Made by a program: the position numbers and the translations under genes. Positions 44,245-52,985 of a stretch of 64,000 nt of DNA are shown here, piece after piece (positions within the stretch are counted from its first letter, which is position 1; each line of letters opens with the position of its first letter). The stretch covers positions 62,001 to 126,000 of the forward strand of contig NZ_JAFCLZ010000018.1 of assembly GCF_018130165.1 (NCBI RefSeq), read 5' to 3'. The stretch comes from Bradyrhizobium sp. JYMT SZCCT0180 (GTDB lineage Bacteria > Pseudomonadota > Alphaproteobacteria > Rhizobiales > Xanthobacteraceae). The notes beneath the pieces were generated by a model. It had not been told where the DNA came from, searched no databases, and saw only the letters and a program-made list of their open reading frames with translations.

Positions 44245-44669
44245 GCGGAAGGTGGTGGTAGGCCCTGGGAAAACCCGTGCCTGTCTTAGTGCGCAACAAT
44301 AAGGGTAACTGTAGAAGTGCCAAGTCATCGGCGCGCCGTCGTGGTTTGAACACGTCGTTCCCACGGCTGGCCATTTTCGCTTTAAACGGTAGCCTCATCG
44401 ATATTGGTGGCGAGCTCTTTCGGCCTACTCCATCGTGACGATTTGGACGTCCGGGGGTTCCTGCTAAACCTACTCTCAATAATCTTGCTGCGTGCAGCGG
44501 CTCGACGTTCACTTCGGTCGTTTCGAACCAGAGATAAGCGTTCGTAACTCAACGATAGGAATTGCTGGAGTGGGCTCCCAAATGGACAGCCGTCAAGCCA
44601 CGCTAATTGACTGCGCGCGACCAGCGCCTTGTTTCAGCGAGCGGATGGTAGGCAGATCGGAGATCGAAC
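44245..44669. other. Intergenic region before glmS
   Basis: About 425 bases with no gene recognised. CGGAGATC precedes the glmS start by a few bases. There is no obvious glmS-type riboswitch core by eye, and none is expected in this lineage. Confidence 0.4.
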
Positions 44670-46496
44670 ATGTGTGGAATCGTCGGTTTTGTGGGTCGAG
44701 GGCCAGCCGCCGCTCCGATTTTGGATGGGCTGAAACGGCTTGAATATCGGGGGTATGATTCCGCCGGAATTGCCACGCTTGAACGCGGTCTCCTTACTCG
44801 GCGACGCGCAGTGGGAAAACTTAAGAACCTCGAGAGCATGCTCGCTTGTGAGCCGCTCGTTGGTCGCATCGGGATCGGACATACGCGTTGGGCGACGCAT
44901 GGCCGTCCGAACGAAACGAACGCACATCCGCACGCGGTTGACGGTGTTGCGGTCGTTCACAACGGCATCATCGAAAATCATCGAGAATTGCGCGAGGAGC
45001 TTAATCGGTCCGGCGCGCGTTTCGCCACCGAGACCGACACCGAGGTGATCGCTCATCTCGTAAGTCAGCAGCTCAAGAAAGGACGCGAGCCAGTCGCGGC
45101 GGTGCGTGCTGCATTGCCGCGGCTGGAAGGCGCGTTTGCACTGGCGTTCTTGTTTGAAGGTTATGGCGATTTAATAATTGGAGCGCGTAAAGGGTCGCCG
45201 TTGGCGGTTGGGTATGGCGAAGGCGAAATGTATCTCGGGTCAGACGCGATTGCTCTTGCGCCACTTACCGACACGATTAATTACCTGGAAGACGGTGACG
45301 TCACGGTCATCACGCGACAGGGCATCGCGTTCTTCAACGCGAAGGGCGAGCAGCTGCGGCGTTTGCCAGCCAAGATCGCCGGTTCGACCGTCCTCGTCCA
45401 TAAAGGCGAGCATCGGCACTTTATGATTAAGGAAATTCACGAACAACCGAGAGTGGTCGGCCTGACGCTCGCGCAGTACGTTGATGCCGCCACCGGCACG
45501 ATCAAAATGCCGAAAGACGTGGAATTGGAGTTTCGCGATATCAATCGAGTATCGATTACTGCATGCGGGACGGCCTTCTACGCGGGGCTGATTGCTAGGT
45601 ACTGGTTCGAACGGTACGCGGGACTCCCGGTGGAAATCGATGTCGCGTCGGAATTTCGCTACCGCAGCGTTCCGTTCGATCCGGGAAATCTGGCGATCTT
45701 TGTATCGCAATCGGGCGAGACCGCCGATACGCTCGCCTCGCTTGAATTCGCTAAGGCTCATGGGCAACGTGCCCTTGCGGTTGTCAATGTTGCAAGCTCT
45801 ACGATGGCACGCGCGAGCCAAATCGTGCTGCCAACACTTGCAGGTCCGGAGGTCGGCGTCGCATCAACCAAGGCTTTCACCTCCCAGCTGGCGACGCTGG
45901 CCTGCCTTGCCGTTGCGGCAGGGCGCGCCCGCGGTGTGCTCTCGGCCGACGACGAGGTCGCTCTGGTGCGGGCGCTTGCCGATGTTCCCAGCTACATGAT
46001 GCGTGCGCTTGAGCTAGAACCGAAGATCCGCCAGCTCGCTCGCAAGATGGCAAGGTCTCGCGACGTGCTGTTCATTGGCCGCGGAACGAACTATCCGCTT
46101 GCGCTGGAGGGCGCGCTCAAGCTCAAGGAAATCACCTACATTCACGCCGAGGGCTATGCTGCCGGAGAGCTCAAGCACGGGCCGATCGCGCTCATCGACA
46201 AGGATGTACCCGTCGTCGTGATCGCCCCGGGCGACATGATGTTCGAGAAAACCATGTCAAACATGCACGAGGTGATCGCTCGCGAGGGCCGCACAATCCT
46301 TCTTACGGATCGGAAGGGGGCAGCACTCGCGTCACCCGGGGCCTGGATGACGCTTGTCCTGCCGGACATGCCGCCCTTGGTGGCACCGCTCGCTTTCGCG
46401 GTGCCGTTGCAGCTTCTTGCGTACCATACGGCGCTCGTCCTGGGGACCGACGTCGATCAACCGCGTAATCTCGCCAAGTCAGTGACGGTCGAATAA
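44670..46496 (+). CDS. glmS: Glutamine--fructose-6-phosphate aminotransferase (isomerising)
   Basis: 608 residues, full length. The glutaminase domain begins with the N-terminal nucleophile cysteine in MCGIVGFVG, followed by LEYRGYDSAGIA, GIGHTRWATHG and HNGIIENH. Two SIS isomerase domains follow (ITACGTAFYAGL, SQSGETADTLASLEFAK, STKAFTSQLATLACLAV, GRGTNYPLALEGALKLKEIT, AEGYAAGELKHGP), ending in PRNLAKSVTVE. It makes glucosamine-6-phosphate, the precursor of UDP-GlcNAc and hence of the UDP-ManNAcA made by WecB/WecC. It may be a locus-dedicated second copy; the housekeeping copy cannot be assessed here. Confidence 0.97.
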   Translation: MCGIVGFVGRGPAAAPILDGLKRLEYRGYDSAGIATLERGLLTRRRAVGKLKNLESMLACEPLVGRIGIGHTRWATHGRPNETNAHPHAVDGVAVVHNGIIENHRELREELNRSGARFATETDTEVIAHLVSQQLKKGREPVAAVRAALPRLEGAFALAFLFEGYGDLIIGARKGSPLAVGYGEGEMYLGSDAIALAPLTDTINYLEDGDVTVITRQGIAFFNAKGEQLRRLPAKIAGSTVLVHKGEHRHFMIKEIHEQPRVVGLTLAQYVDAATGTIKMPKDVELEFRDINRVSITACGTAFYAGLIARYWFERYAGLPVEIDVASEFRYRSVPFDPGNLAIFVSQSGETADTLASLEFAKAHGQRALAVVNVASSTMARASQIVLPTLAGPEVGVASTKAFTSQLATLACLAVAAGRARGVLSADDEVALVRALADVPSYMMRALELEPKIRQLARKMARSRDVLFIGRGTNYPLALEGALKLKEITYIHAEGYAAGELKHGPIALIDKDVPVVVIAPGDMMFEKTMSNMHEVIAREGRTILLTDRKGAALASPGAWMTLVLPDMPPLVAPLAFAVPLQLLAYHTALVLGTDVDQPRNLAKSVTVE

Positions 46497-46617
46497 TTTG
46501 GCCATCCGGCACGGGCGCGGCACCCCTTGGTCGATGGCGCGAGGATAGGGCAGGTATTCACAATGTGCATTGCGATGATAAGGCGGCCGAGCAGTGTGCC
46601 GCGGCGAAATTTTTCTT

Positions 46618-46851
46618 TTAGTGTCGCTTTGCCAAGCTATCTCGTGCTGTGTCCAGGGCTGGCGGCACGACTTCAACGTATTCGCGATGAATGGTGGTCG
46701 GCGATTTATTTCCATCGAACAATACGCTGACGCTATTAACGTAGACGCTCCCTCCAACAATCGTGCCCGTCTTGTTGGCAAGGCGCGCGCAGCGTGACGC
46801 ACCAAGGGCGCTCATTCGAACGCGAACGCCAACCGATAGATTGGACTTCAT
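46618..46851 (-). CDS. Small KOW/SH3-like protein
   Basis: 77 residues from the ATG at 46851. VGVRVRMSALGASRCARLAN and KTGTIVGGSVYVNSVSVLFD, ending IHREYVEVV, form the strand pattern of a KOW/SH3-like barrel, as in small nucleic-acid-associated proteins. The first ~24 codons are duplicated in the repeat at 52986, where the homology stops mid-gene. It is convergent with glmS (120 bases between stops). Confidence 0.7.
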   Translation of the reverse strand: MKSNLSVGVRVRMSALGASRCARLANKTGTIVGGSVYVNSVSVLFDGNKSPTTIHREYVEVVPPALDTARDSLAKRH

Positions 46852-47320
46852 GGGACAGTCCAGGCTGCAATCGACTCTGTGCAAGAGCTATTCTAACATA
46901 CGACGATATTCGGCTGGATGCGGCCAACCAGAACACTTCCTTAGCGCAGAAGGGGTTTTTAAGGAGTACCCCAATTGGGTGGTAGACTTTGGCGCGTCGT
47001 CTGGCGACAGTCTAGGTGCGATTCGTGCAGCTCTTGATCAACGCGGGCTGTGTGCCGGCCGGCGCGCGGTCATCGAAGGCCTCGATCAGGGCGACACGAA
47101 CGAATGCTATTCAAATATTGTTCATCCGTCGGTTTCGTGCGTTTTCGAGCGGAGGCAAAATGCGTATTGCTCTGCCATACGCGGCTATTGTCTGGTGCAT
47201 CGCTGTTGCGATTTGGATCGCCTTGGGCACCGCGCTATAGCAGGCGCTTCGGTAGTAACGTCGCTGTTCATGCATCGACCTAAGCCTACTCGACATTGTA
47301 GAGCGCGGCCGAATTGTCCC
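46780..47320. repeat. 0.54-kb direct repeat, copy A
   Basis: It matches 52986-53529 in the same orientation with scattered substitutions and small indels. Shared landmarks are GACTTCATGGGACAGTCCAG, ACGACGATATTCGGCTGGAT, CAACGCGGGCTGTGTGCCGG and GAGCGGAGGCAAAATGCGTA. Homology begins within the KOW-like gene and ends at TGTCCC. No terminal inverted repeats or transposase were seen. Confidence 0.9.
47160..47240 (+). CDS. 26-residue hydrophobic micropeptide, copy A
   Basis: ATG preceded by GGAGGCAAA, a strong ribosome site. The product (MRIALPYAAIVWCIAVAIWI plus six residues) is one membrane helix. Copy B in the second repeat has the same start, stop and ribosome site, while flanking open frames are disrupted between copies. 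That pattern favours this short frame as the conserved product. Function unknown. Confidence 0.55.
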   Translation: MRIALPYAAIVWCIAVAIWIALGTAL

Positions 47321-47788
47321 CAGCGCTGGGGCCGTTAATTTTTTATCTAAGCACTTTTCATCACCAATGCCCGCCGATACTGACGTCCCACAACGCGCTG
47401 TGACCGCAAACGTTCCAATGAAGGCTTGGCTAGACTCACGAGTGACCCCCTCATACCCTGCGGCAGGCCCTCACGCGGGTCAAAGCAATGATACTCTCTC
47501 GACATAGCCCCGCCCGGTGAAGGTAGGGCTTTTTCGTCCATCAGGAAAACGCATTCTTGACCCGTAGCATCGCGGGAGACGCCGGGTTTGGACCTTCACC
47601 CAATTGGATGAGCCCGGCATGCATATCGATCACGGCGACACCAAACTTCGAAACGCTCGTAAAATTACGCAATCCGGAATTGTAGCCGCAAATTTCGTCC
47701 TTTGCCACAAGGTCGGGCTTGGGTGGTCGCGCGTACCGAGTACTAGCTGGGAATTCCGCGACGGCCTTTTACGAATGAGAGCCTCACC
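47241..47788. other. Gap after repeat copy A
   Basis: It contains the end of repeat A, then a perfect palindrome CCCCAGCGCTGGGG at 47318-47331 followed nearby by a T-rich stretch (possible terminator), and the hairpin at 47506. I recognise no gene. Confidence 0.45.
47506..47534 (+). terminator. Rho-independent terminator-like hairpin
   Basis: AGCCCCGCC, loop, GGTAGGGCT followed by TTTTC. The stem has one bulge. Which transcript it would end is unclear, as no plus-strand gene lies immediately upstream except the micropeptide. Confidence 0.55.
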
Positions 47789-48031
47789 ATGCTGGATGGA
47801 CTACCAGGTTACGAAGCCGTCCGGGGAGCGCTGGCTGCCGACGACGCGGTGGAGCGCGAGGTCGGCGAGCCGAAATTCAAGGTCCGCGACACGCCGGACT
47901 GGAATAAGCATGCAGCCGACCTTGAAGCTGAGATGCTAAAGCGAGGAATGAATTTCAGCGTCTCGAATGGCACGAGGGCCAAGAGAAGCTTCCGTTCGAT
48001 TGGTCAGGCCGGGCGCGTTCGCCGGCAGTAG
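47789..48031 (+). pseudogene. Hypothetical gene, probably frameshifted
   Basis: The ORF encodes 80 residues beginning MLDGLPGYEAVRGALAADDA with KFKVRDTPDWNKHAADLEAE. After MNFSV the frame turns into Arg/Ser-rich sequence. The +1 frame from the same point continues with LEWHEGQEKLPFDWSG, which reads like natural protein, so a recent frameshift near base 47961 is likely. Family not recognised. Confidence 0.5.
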
Positions 48032-48034
48032 CCC

Positions 48035-48526
48035 CTAGGTTGCCAATCGCACGGCAACAGATGCCCCGATAACTGCGGATGCAAAGGCGACTTGGGAACT
48101 CACACCAAGCGGCCAATCAAGTTTGCGCTTGGTGTGCATCCAGTTGTGAAAGCGCACAAGGGTGGCCAAGGGCTGGCGAGGATAAATAATATAAACCAAC
48201 TTCAGTGGATCCGGGAGCATCCCCCCAACGGCACCAGCCAGGACGGCGACCATGTTCGCTTTCGTCCCAAAGATTCCGACTGCGAGGACTAGGCCCGCGA
48301 AGGCGTCGAAGCCAATCACGGCCAAATCGCGTATCCGGGCCGCGGTTATCCGCCAATTATTTCGAGCGCCGGCTCCCCGCGATATCGATCTGAGCCGATA
48401 ATCCCAATGAGGGATTGAATCGATCACGAAATGGCTTGCAAAGCCCGCCACGAATGCGGCAACCGGGTGGGACGGCATCAGAGTGGCAAGAGCCGCCCCA
48501 ACGACCGCATGTGTGCTCAGGATCAT
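48035..48526 (-). CDS. YdjM-like integral membrane protein (putative metal-dependent hydrolase)
   Basis: 163 residues. The N-terminus, MILSTHAVVGAALATLMPSH, then FVAGFASHFVIDSIPHWDY, has the H, H-x3-D and H-x-D spacing of the YdjM/DUF457 membrane-bound metal-dependent hydrolase group. Two or three further helices follow (VAVLAGAVGGMLPDPLKLVY). A phospholipase-like or structural role is possible; substrate unknown. Confidence 0.75.
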   Translation of the reverse strand: MILSTHAVVGAALATLMPSHPVAAFVAGFASHFVIDSIPHWDYRLRSISRGAGARNNWRITAARIRDLAVIGFDAFAGLVLAVGIFGTKANMVAVLAGAVGGMLPDPLKLVYIIYPRQPLATLVRFHNWMHTKRKLDWPLGVSSQVAFASAVIGASVAVRLAT

Positions 48527-48731
48527 CTTAAACCAATAGTGGCTGCCTCAGTTGGCCGCAATCATTCGTCTGGCGCGGGGCTTAGGTCCGGCGCACACTT
48601 ACAGCTTTTTGTGCATATTTAAGCTATGCCAAACGAACTCCCTGATGCGCATTTTGTGAAACTCATGGATCGAGCCTGATATTTGCGCGGCCGCTACCTC
48701 ACCAGTTACGCCCAATGCGATTTCTAGGGCG

Positions 48732-48878
48732 ATGGCAGAAGCGACGGGGCCGCTGAATGTCTATGCCGATGAATTCGTGCCGCTAATCGAAAATATTGGG
48801 AACTGGTGTGAGCGGCGACATTGGTTGGCGCACGGTTTCATGGCCGTTTACACTGCGGAAATCGAATACCTGCCGTGA
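48732..48878 (+). pseudogene. 48-residue fragment of an unknown protein
   Basis: A short frame (MAEATGPLNVYADEFVPLIE, then CERRHWLAHGFMAVYT) ending at TGA 48876. The R-x4-H pattern followed by G recalls HEPN-type helices, but the rest of such a domain is missing. It is probably a degraded gene in this mobile-DNA region. Confidence 0.35.
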
Positions 48879-49258
48879 CTCACGCTCTGCAAATCGGCCG
48901 GTCCGCGCCGATTGAGGGCAGGGGTGACACGAACGAGGCCCGCCAACTGAGGCGGCCTTTGAGCCTAACGCCGCTTACCGGACAACGTGAAGGCACTCCC
49001 GGACAAGTTCGGCATCGCGTCGTCGCCGATTGGCGCGGCGCCGGATCGCATCTCAATTCCAGAGGTGCTGAGATGAGGAGCAGGGCGAGGCCCGACGCTA
49101 CAATCCAGCGGCCGCTTTTTGAGCACCTCTAGGCTTGCAAGGCTCCGGGGGCCAAGCAACGGATTGAGTATGAAATACGCCTGGCGCCATCTCGCGAAGC
49201 CATCGGCATAAACACGGCGCCTCTGGTATTTCCGCCAATTGCTGAACTCACGCCTACT
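48879..49258. other. Unassigned sequence
   Basis: About 380 bases. Overlapping short frames on both strands have low-complexity content. Nothing recognised. Confidence 0.5.
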
Positions 49259-49597
49259 ATGGCACGGACAGAATTTGCCAAGGCGCAATACTACTTTGAA
49301 AACCGTGACGAGAGTATCGGGATCTTAGTGCTGGCGACATTGGCGCAGAGATATGGCCGCGCGCAATACCGTGGCTTTTCTGATGAAGGAAATATCATTG
49401 AGCGGTTGTGGGAAGCTTCCGAGATTGCGGGTCTAGTAAAGGCGCATGGTCCCGATACTATCGAGAACGCTATTCTAGGTGCGTTTGAGGCCGTCGAAAG
49501 AAGACCTGATGAGGACGGCGTTAATCGCGGCCCCCCTATGCTTGGAAAGATCCGTCCACCATCGAGCGGCGGGGATGGATTTACGGCAATCTGCTGA
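49259..49597 (+). CDS. Hypothetical protein, possibly fused to debris at its 3' end
   Basis: 112 residues. The first ~80 (FAKAQYYFENRDESIGILVL, YRGFSDEGNIIERLWEASEI) read as natural helical protein. The last ~25 run into the frame-shifted start of the ATPase pseudogene downstream (ERRPDEDGVNRGPP belongs to it by sense). Family not recognised. Confidence 0.4.
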   Translation: MARTEFAKAQYYFENRDESIGILVLATLAQRYGRAQYRGFSDEGNIIERLWEASEIAGLVKAHGPDTIENAILGAFEAVERRPDEDGVNRGPPMLGKIRPPSSGGDGFTAIC

Positions 49598-50180
49598 TCC
49601 GAAAATTCGTCACCGCGACCATATCGCCAGGCGGCGTTGGCAAGTCCTCGTTGATCGCCGCGGAAGCGCTTGCGCAGGTGTCCGGCCGGGACTTGCTCGG
49701 GGTCTCACTATCGCAGCGCTTGCGCGTCTGGCTGTGGAATCTGGAGGACCCGCAGGAAGAGACCGAACGCAAAATTCAGGCGGCCGCGCTGCATTACCGC
49801 CTTGCGCCGGAAGATATCGATGGCCGTCTGTTTGTAGACAGTGGACGGAACCAGCCTCTTGTAATTGCCACGACAGCCCGTGCCGGCGCTATGATCATTC
49901 GACCCATCGTGGATGCCCTGACCGCTGAAGTAATAGATCGTCGGATTGACGCCCTCATTATCGATCCGTTCATTCCTGCCACGAGGTAGCCGAAAACGAC
50001 AACATGGCCCAAGACATGATCGTGAAAGAGTGGGGCAAGGTGGCAGATCGCGGGCAACTGTGCTGTCCACCTGATCGACCACACCCGGAAGATGGGCAGC
50101 ACGGAGAGCGAGGTAACGGTGGAATCGTCCCGAGGTGCCAAATCCAAAACGGACGGCTGCCGCGTAGTTCGCGTCGTTAA
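49537..50180 (+). pseudogene. RepA-like AAA ATPase remnant (phage/plasmid origin)
   Basis: The frame from 49537 reads YAWKDPSTIERRGWIYGNLL, then VTATISPGGVGKSSL (Walker A), LRVWLWNLEDPQEETERKI and IDALIIDPFIP, the pattern of RepA/DnaB-like helicase-loader ATPases of mobile elements. Stops and shifts break it at ~49987. The continuation HEVAENDNMAQDMIVKEWGK and VHLIDHTRKMGSTESEVTVE lies in two other frames. At least two frameshifts make it non-functional. Confidence 0.8.
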
Positions 50181-50192
50181 CCGCATGTCGCC

Positions 50193-50570
50193 GTGGTCTC
50201 TGACTTTGCAGAAACGCTGAAAAGCTATCGCATCAGCCAGGTGCGCGGCGATCGATACGCTGGCGAGAGGCCAAAGGAAGCATTCCAGCGTCACGGCATT
50301 GCGTACCTCTCGGCAGAAAAGCCGAAGTCGGACCTCTACCGCGACGCGCTGCCGCAATTGAACAGCAAGAACGTGGCGCTGCTTGATCTTCCGAAACTGA
50401 CGGCGCAGCTGGTGAGTTTGGAACGGCGAACGTCGCGCGGTGGCCGGGAAATCATCGATCACCCACCATCCGGCAAGGACGACCTTGCAAATGCAGTGTG
50501 TGGCGCATTGCTGTTGATTCCGCGATGCACCCGAATAGTCTGGTTCACCCACGATAGCGGACATGGCTTT
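50193..50570 (+). pseudogene. Phage terminase large-subunit C-terminal fragment
   Basis: The frame gives VSDFAETLKSYRISQVRGDR, GIAYLSAEKPKSDLYRDALP, LPKLTAQLVSLERRTSRGG and DDLANAVCGALL, the RNase-H-like nuclease end of a terminase. The ATPase part is missing: the fragment is preceded directly by the RepA-like remnant. The open frame continues to 50966 only as antisense of the next gene. Confidence 0.75.
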
Positions 50571-50776
50571 ATGCCTGACCGCGGCTCGACCTCGATCGAC
50601 GAAAATGGTCGACTCCGTCTTAAGCGAGCCGCGTATTCCTTCTGGCCGCGACATCGTCAGCGTAGAATTCAGACCCTTGCGGAAGGGGGCCTCATCCTCG
50701 AAACCCAGTTCAGCAAAAACCCGTTACCGCAAAGGGCCTTGGTGAGCTGGTTCCGGCGCGCTGCGACGAGGTTGGC

Positions 50777-52117
50777 CTATCCCACCGTTTGGCGGAACAT
50801 GCTGCGCAGATTCTGCGCGACGCCGAGCAGCGTCGGATTGTGTTTCACCAACCGCTTGGCGTGGCGGACCGCGGACAGTGCGTCCGCGGCCAGTCGGCCG
50901 CGCATGCTAAGCGGAATGAAACTGTCGAATATCGGCTCGTGCTCCCTGCAGAACAGCAGCTTGTAGTCGTTCGAGCCGATGCCGAGGTCGAAGGCGCGAT
51001 AGTTCTGGGTTGCAAAATGATCGATGATGTCGCGCACGAGAATCAGGCCGGGGCTGAATCTTGCATTCCTCGACATGGTGTAGGTGGTGAACATCGTCGA
51101 GAAGCGCTGGCCGTCGGCGACCCCGCAGAAGATCGCGATCACTTCCTCGTCGCATTCGAGCGCATGTATGTCGATGACCCGGCCGCCGTCGGCCAGCTTT
51201 GTCATGCAGGCGGCGCGGATGAATTGCTCTACGCCCGGTTCGGCGAACACGTTTGGCAGCTTCTGCTCGGCCATTCGCCGCCGCTTGACCTCGAAGAACC
51301 AGTCGAGCAGGCGGGTGATGTCGGCGTCAACCGACGCGATGTAATAGCGGTAGCCGGCAAGCCGCTGCAGCTTTCGCTCCTTGCGCCTCAGCCGGCGGCG
51401 GAGGGAATCGCTGACCAGGCTCGCCGCTGTCGCGCCGGGCTCGATGGTGCGCAGCGGGCAGTGAGAGGTCGAGGGCTCATGCGGCAGCAGCGCCAACGGG
51501 TTTTGCAGGTCGCGCCAGTGTGCCGGCTGCTGCCGCAGCGCCAGCAAGTCGACTTCGGCGCGCGCCGCGAGCATTGCCAGCAGCGCGCGGAGATCGGCCT
51601 CGGTGGCGCTCGCCGCGAATTTGCGCTCCCACAGGCCCATGTTGAAGGTTGCATGCGCGCCGCCCATGAAGCTTGCGCAGCGCACGCCAAGGACTGTTTG
51701 CAGGGCAAGCGGTAGCAGGCCCAGCGGCCGACTGTCATCATCACGGGCTATCACCAGGAACGGCGACAGCCCCGCGCGCTCACCGACGTGGCGCTGCCAG
51801 GCGGCGAGGAAGTCGAACCGCTGATAAGGCGCGACGGAATGGTTCGGGCTCTCAAGATTGCGCCAGATTGCCTCGGCGGTATCGAGATCGCGGACGGTGT
51901 CGACGGCGGCGATGCGGCTTGGTTGCGACCGCACATTTGCTTGCGACATCCGGCCTTTGATCGCGATCCGGCTCCCGCCGTCCCATAGCTCTACGGCTTG
52001 CCCATACGCGAGCCGCCTGGCGCGATACTTTGCAGTTTCGTCATCTACGGAAGATAGGTGCACGGTGTTGATGTGGCCGTCATCGCCAAGGATGCGGACC
52101 TTGTAGTCGTGGTGCAT
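50777..52117 (-). CDS. CelD/FemAB-like GNAT acyltransferase with an N-terminal accessory domain
   Basis: About 446 residues from ATG 52117; the frame opens at 52150, but the extra 11 residues are unlikely. Residues ~1-55 (DYKVRILGDDGH...VELWDGGSR) match the stand-alone 69-residue protein at 41189. Residues ~75-435 form the CelD/BcsL-type acetyltransferase: PYQRFDFLAAWQRH, FLVIARDDDSRPLGLLPLAL, LRRRLRRKERKLQRL, and GNAT-like HALECDEEVIAIFCGVADGQ, FSPGLILVRDIIDHFATQNY, FDLGIGSNDYKLLF. Such proteins are found near exopolysaccharide and cellulose genes and are thought to acylate polymer precursors. Substrate unknown. Confidence 0.85.
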   Translation of the reverse strand: MHHDYKVRILGDDGHINTVHLSSVDDETAKYRARRLAYGQAVELWDGGSRIAIKGRMSQANVRSQPSRIAAVDTVRDLDTAEAIWRNLESPNHSVAPYQRFDFLAAWQRHVGERAGLSPFLVIARDDDSRPLGLLPLALQTVLGVRCASFMGGAHATFNMGLWERKFAASATEADLRALLAMLAARAEVDLLALRQQPAHWRDLQNPLALLPHEPSTSHCPLRTIEPGATAASLVSDSLRRRLRRKERKLQRLAGYRYYIASVDADITRLLDWFFEVKRRRMAEQKLPNVFAEPGVEQFIRAACMTKLADGGRVIDIHALECDEEVIAIFCGVADGQRFSTMFTTYTMSRNARFSPGLILVRDIIDHFATQNYRAFDLGIGSNDYKLLFCREHEPIFDSFIPLSMRGRLAADALSAVRHAKRLVKHNPTLLGVAQNLRSMFRQTVG

Positions 52118-52444
52118 GGATGAACGACCCCGAGCGCCCCAGATCCTCACTTGAATCCACCACCATTACGATGCGACGTACACATCGCGATTAAAGCGGG
52201 CTCGCTCGCTTTGTTGCAACTGGCACTTAGGTCAGGAGCGGAGAATCGGAGTTACCTCCATCGTCGACTTAGACGGAACACTCTGACATGATGGAGGGCT
52301 GACGTCGCCGGGAGGCGACGCCTTTCCCTTGCCACATGTGGACTGTGATCAATCGGAATAGAAAAATAGCAGAAGCTCTGCGCCATGCGCTGACTCAGTA
52401 GATGGGATTCCGTTCCGCGCGCAAATTTTCGGAGCCGCGAGGGT
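52118..52444. other. Intergenic region
   Basis: About 330 bases upstream of the acetyltransferase gene. A short hairpin, GACGTCGCCGGGAGGCGACGCC, lies near 52302. Otherwise nothing recognised. Confidence 0.4.
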
Positions 52445-52771
52445 TTAGCGGCGAAAGCCGCTCGCCGCCCAAGGACCCATCCAACCGAGGATGAAGAGTA
52501 GGAGAGGAGGACCTAAAACCATCGCCGGATAGGCGGCTCTCGGAAGCGGAGGAGCGCGTGTGGGCGCGGCGGGAGGGAAATCGCACAAAGGCCCCTTCCT
52601 ATCCGGCGGCGTACAGTCAATATCGTACTTGGCCGAAATTGCTGCCGCCGCGCGCGCGTATGCGCGCGTATCGGCATCTCGCTTCCAAATGACGATCGAA
52701 ATGGGGGCCGCAACACAGACCCAAAAGAGAGCAAGAACGCTCAGCTGCAGCAGACTCCTCGTCCAGTTCAT
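52445..52771 (-). CDS. Small membrane protein of unknown function
   Basis: 108 residues with two membrane segments, SVLALFWVCVAAPISIVIW (~10-30) and MVLGPPLLLFILGWMGPWAA (~84-103). A periplasmic loop with two cysteines (DIDCTPPDRKGPLCDFPP) joins them and probably forms a disulfide. Family not recognised. Confidence 0.6.
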   Translation of the reverse strand: MNWTRSLLQLSVLALFWVCVAAPISIVIWKRDADTRAYARAAAAISAKYDIDCTPPDRKGPLCDFPPAAPTRAPPLPRAAYPAMVLGPPLLLFILGWMGPWAASGFRR

Positions 52772-52985
52772 CTCGTGCCGCTCTTGTGAAACACCGATTA
52801 GTCGTCAATTTCCAATTCTATCTGAGTTGAGCCTTCATGAATGATTGAGACGCCGGGCCGCTGGCGTGCGACTGGCCGCCGCTAATCAGGGAACGGCTGC
52901 AGCGCGGGGGCGAGCTGAGGCCGTCATCTCGGGGCATCGACGGCCGAGGGCCGGCCCGGCACGCCTGTAAACTATCGGGGGCCGG

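Noticed and set aside
44245..44669. Possible glmS riboswitch
   Set aside because: No conserved ribozyme core could be recognised by eye, and this element is typical of Gram-positive bacteria.
46780..47320. Duplicated 0.54-kb unit as a standard insertion sequence
   Set aside because: No transposase frame, no terminal inverted repeats and no target duplication could be seen in either copy.
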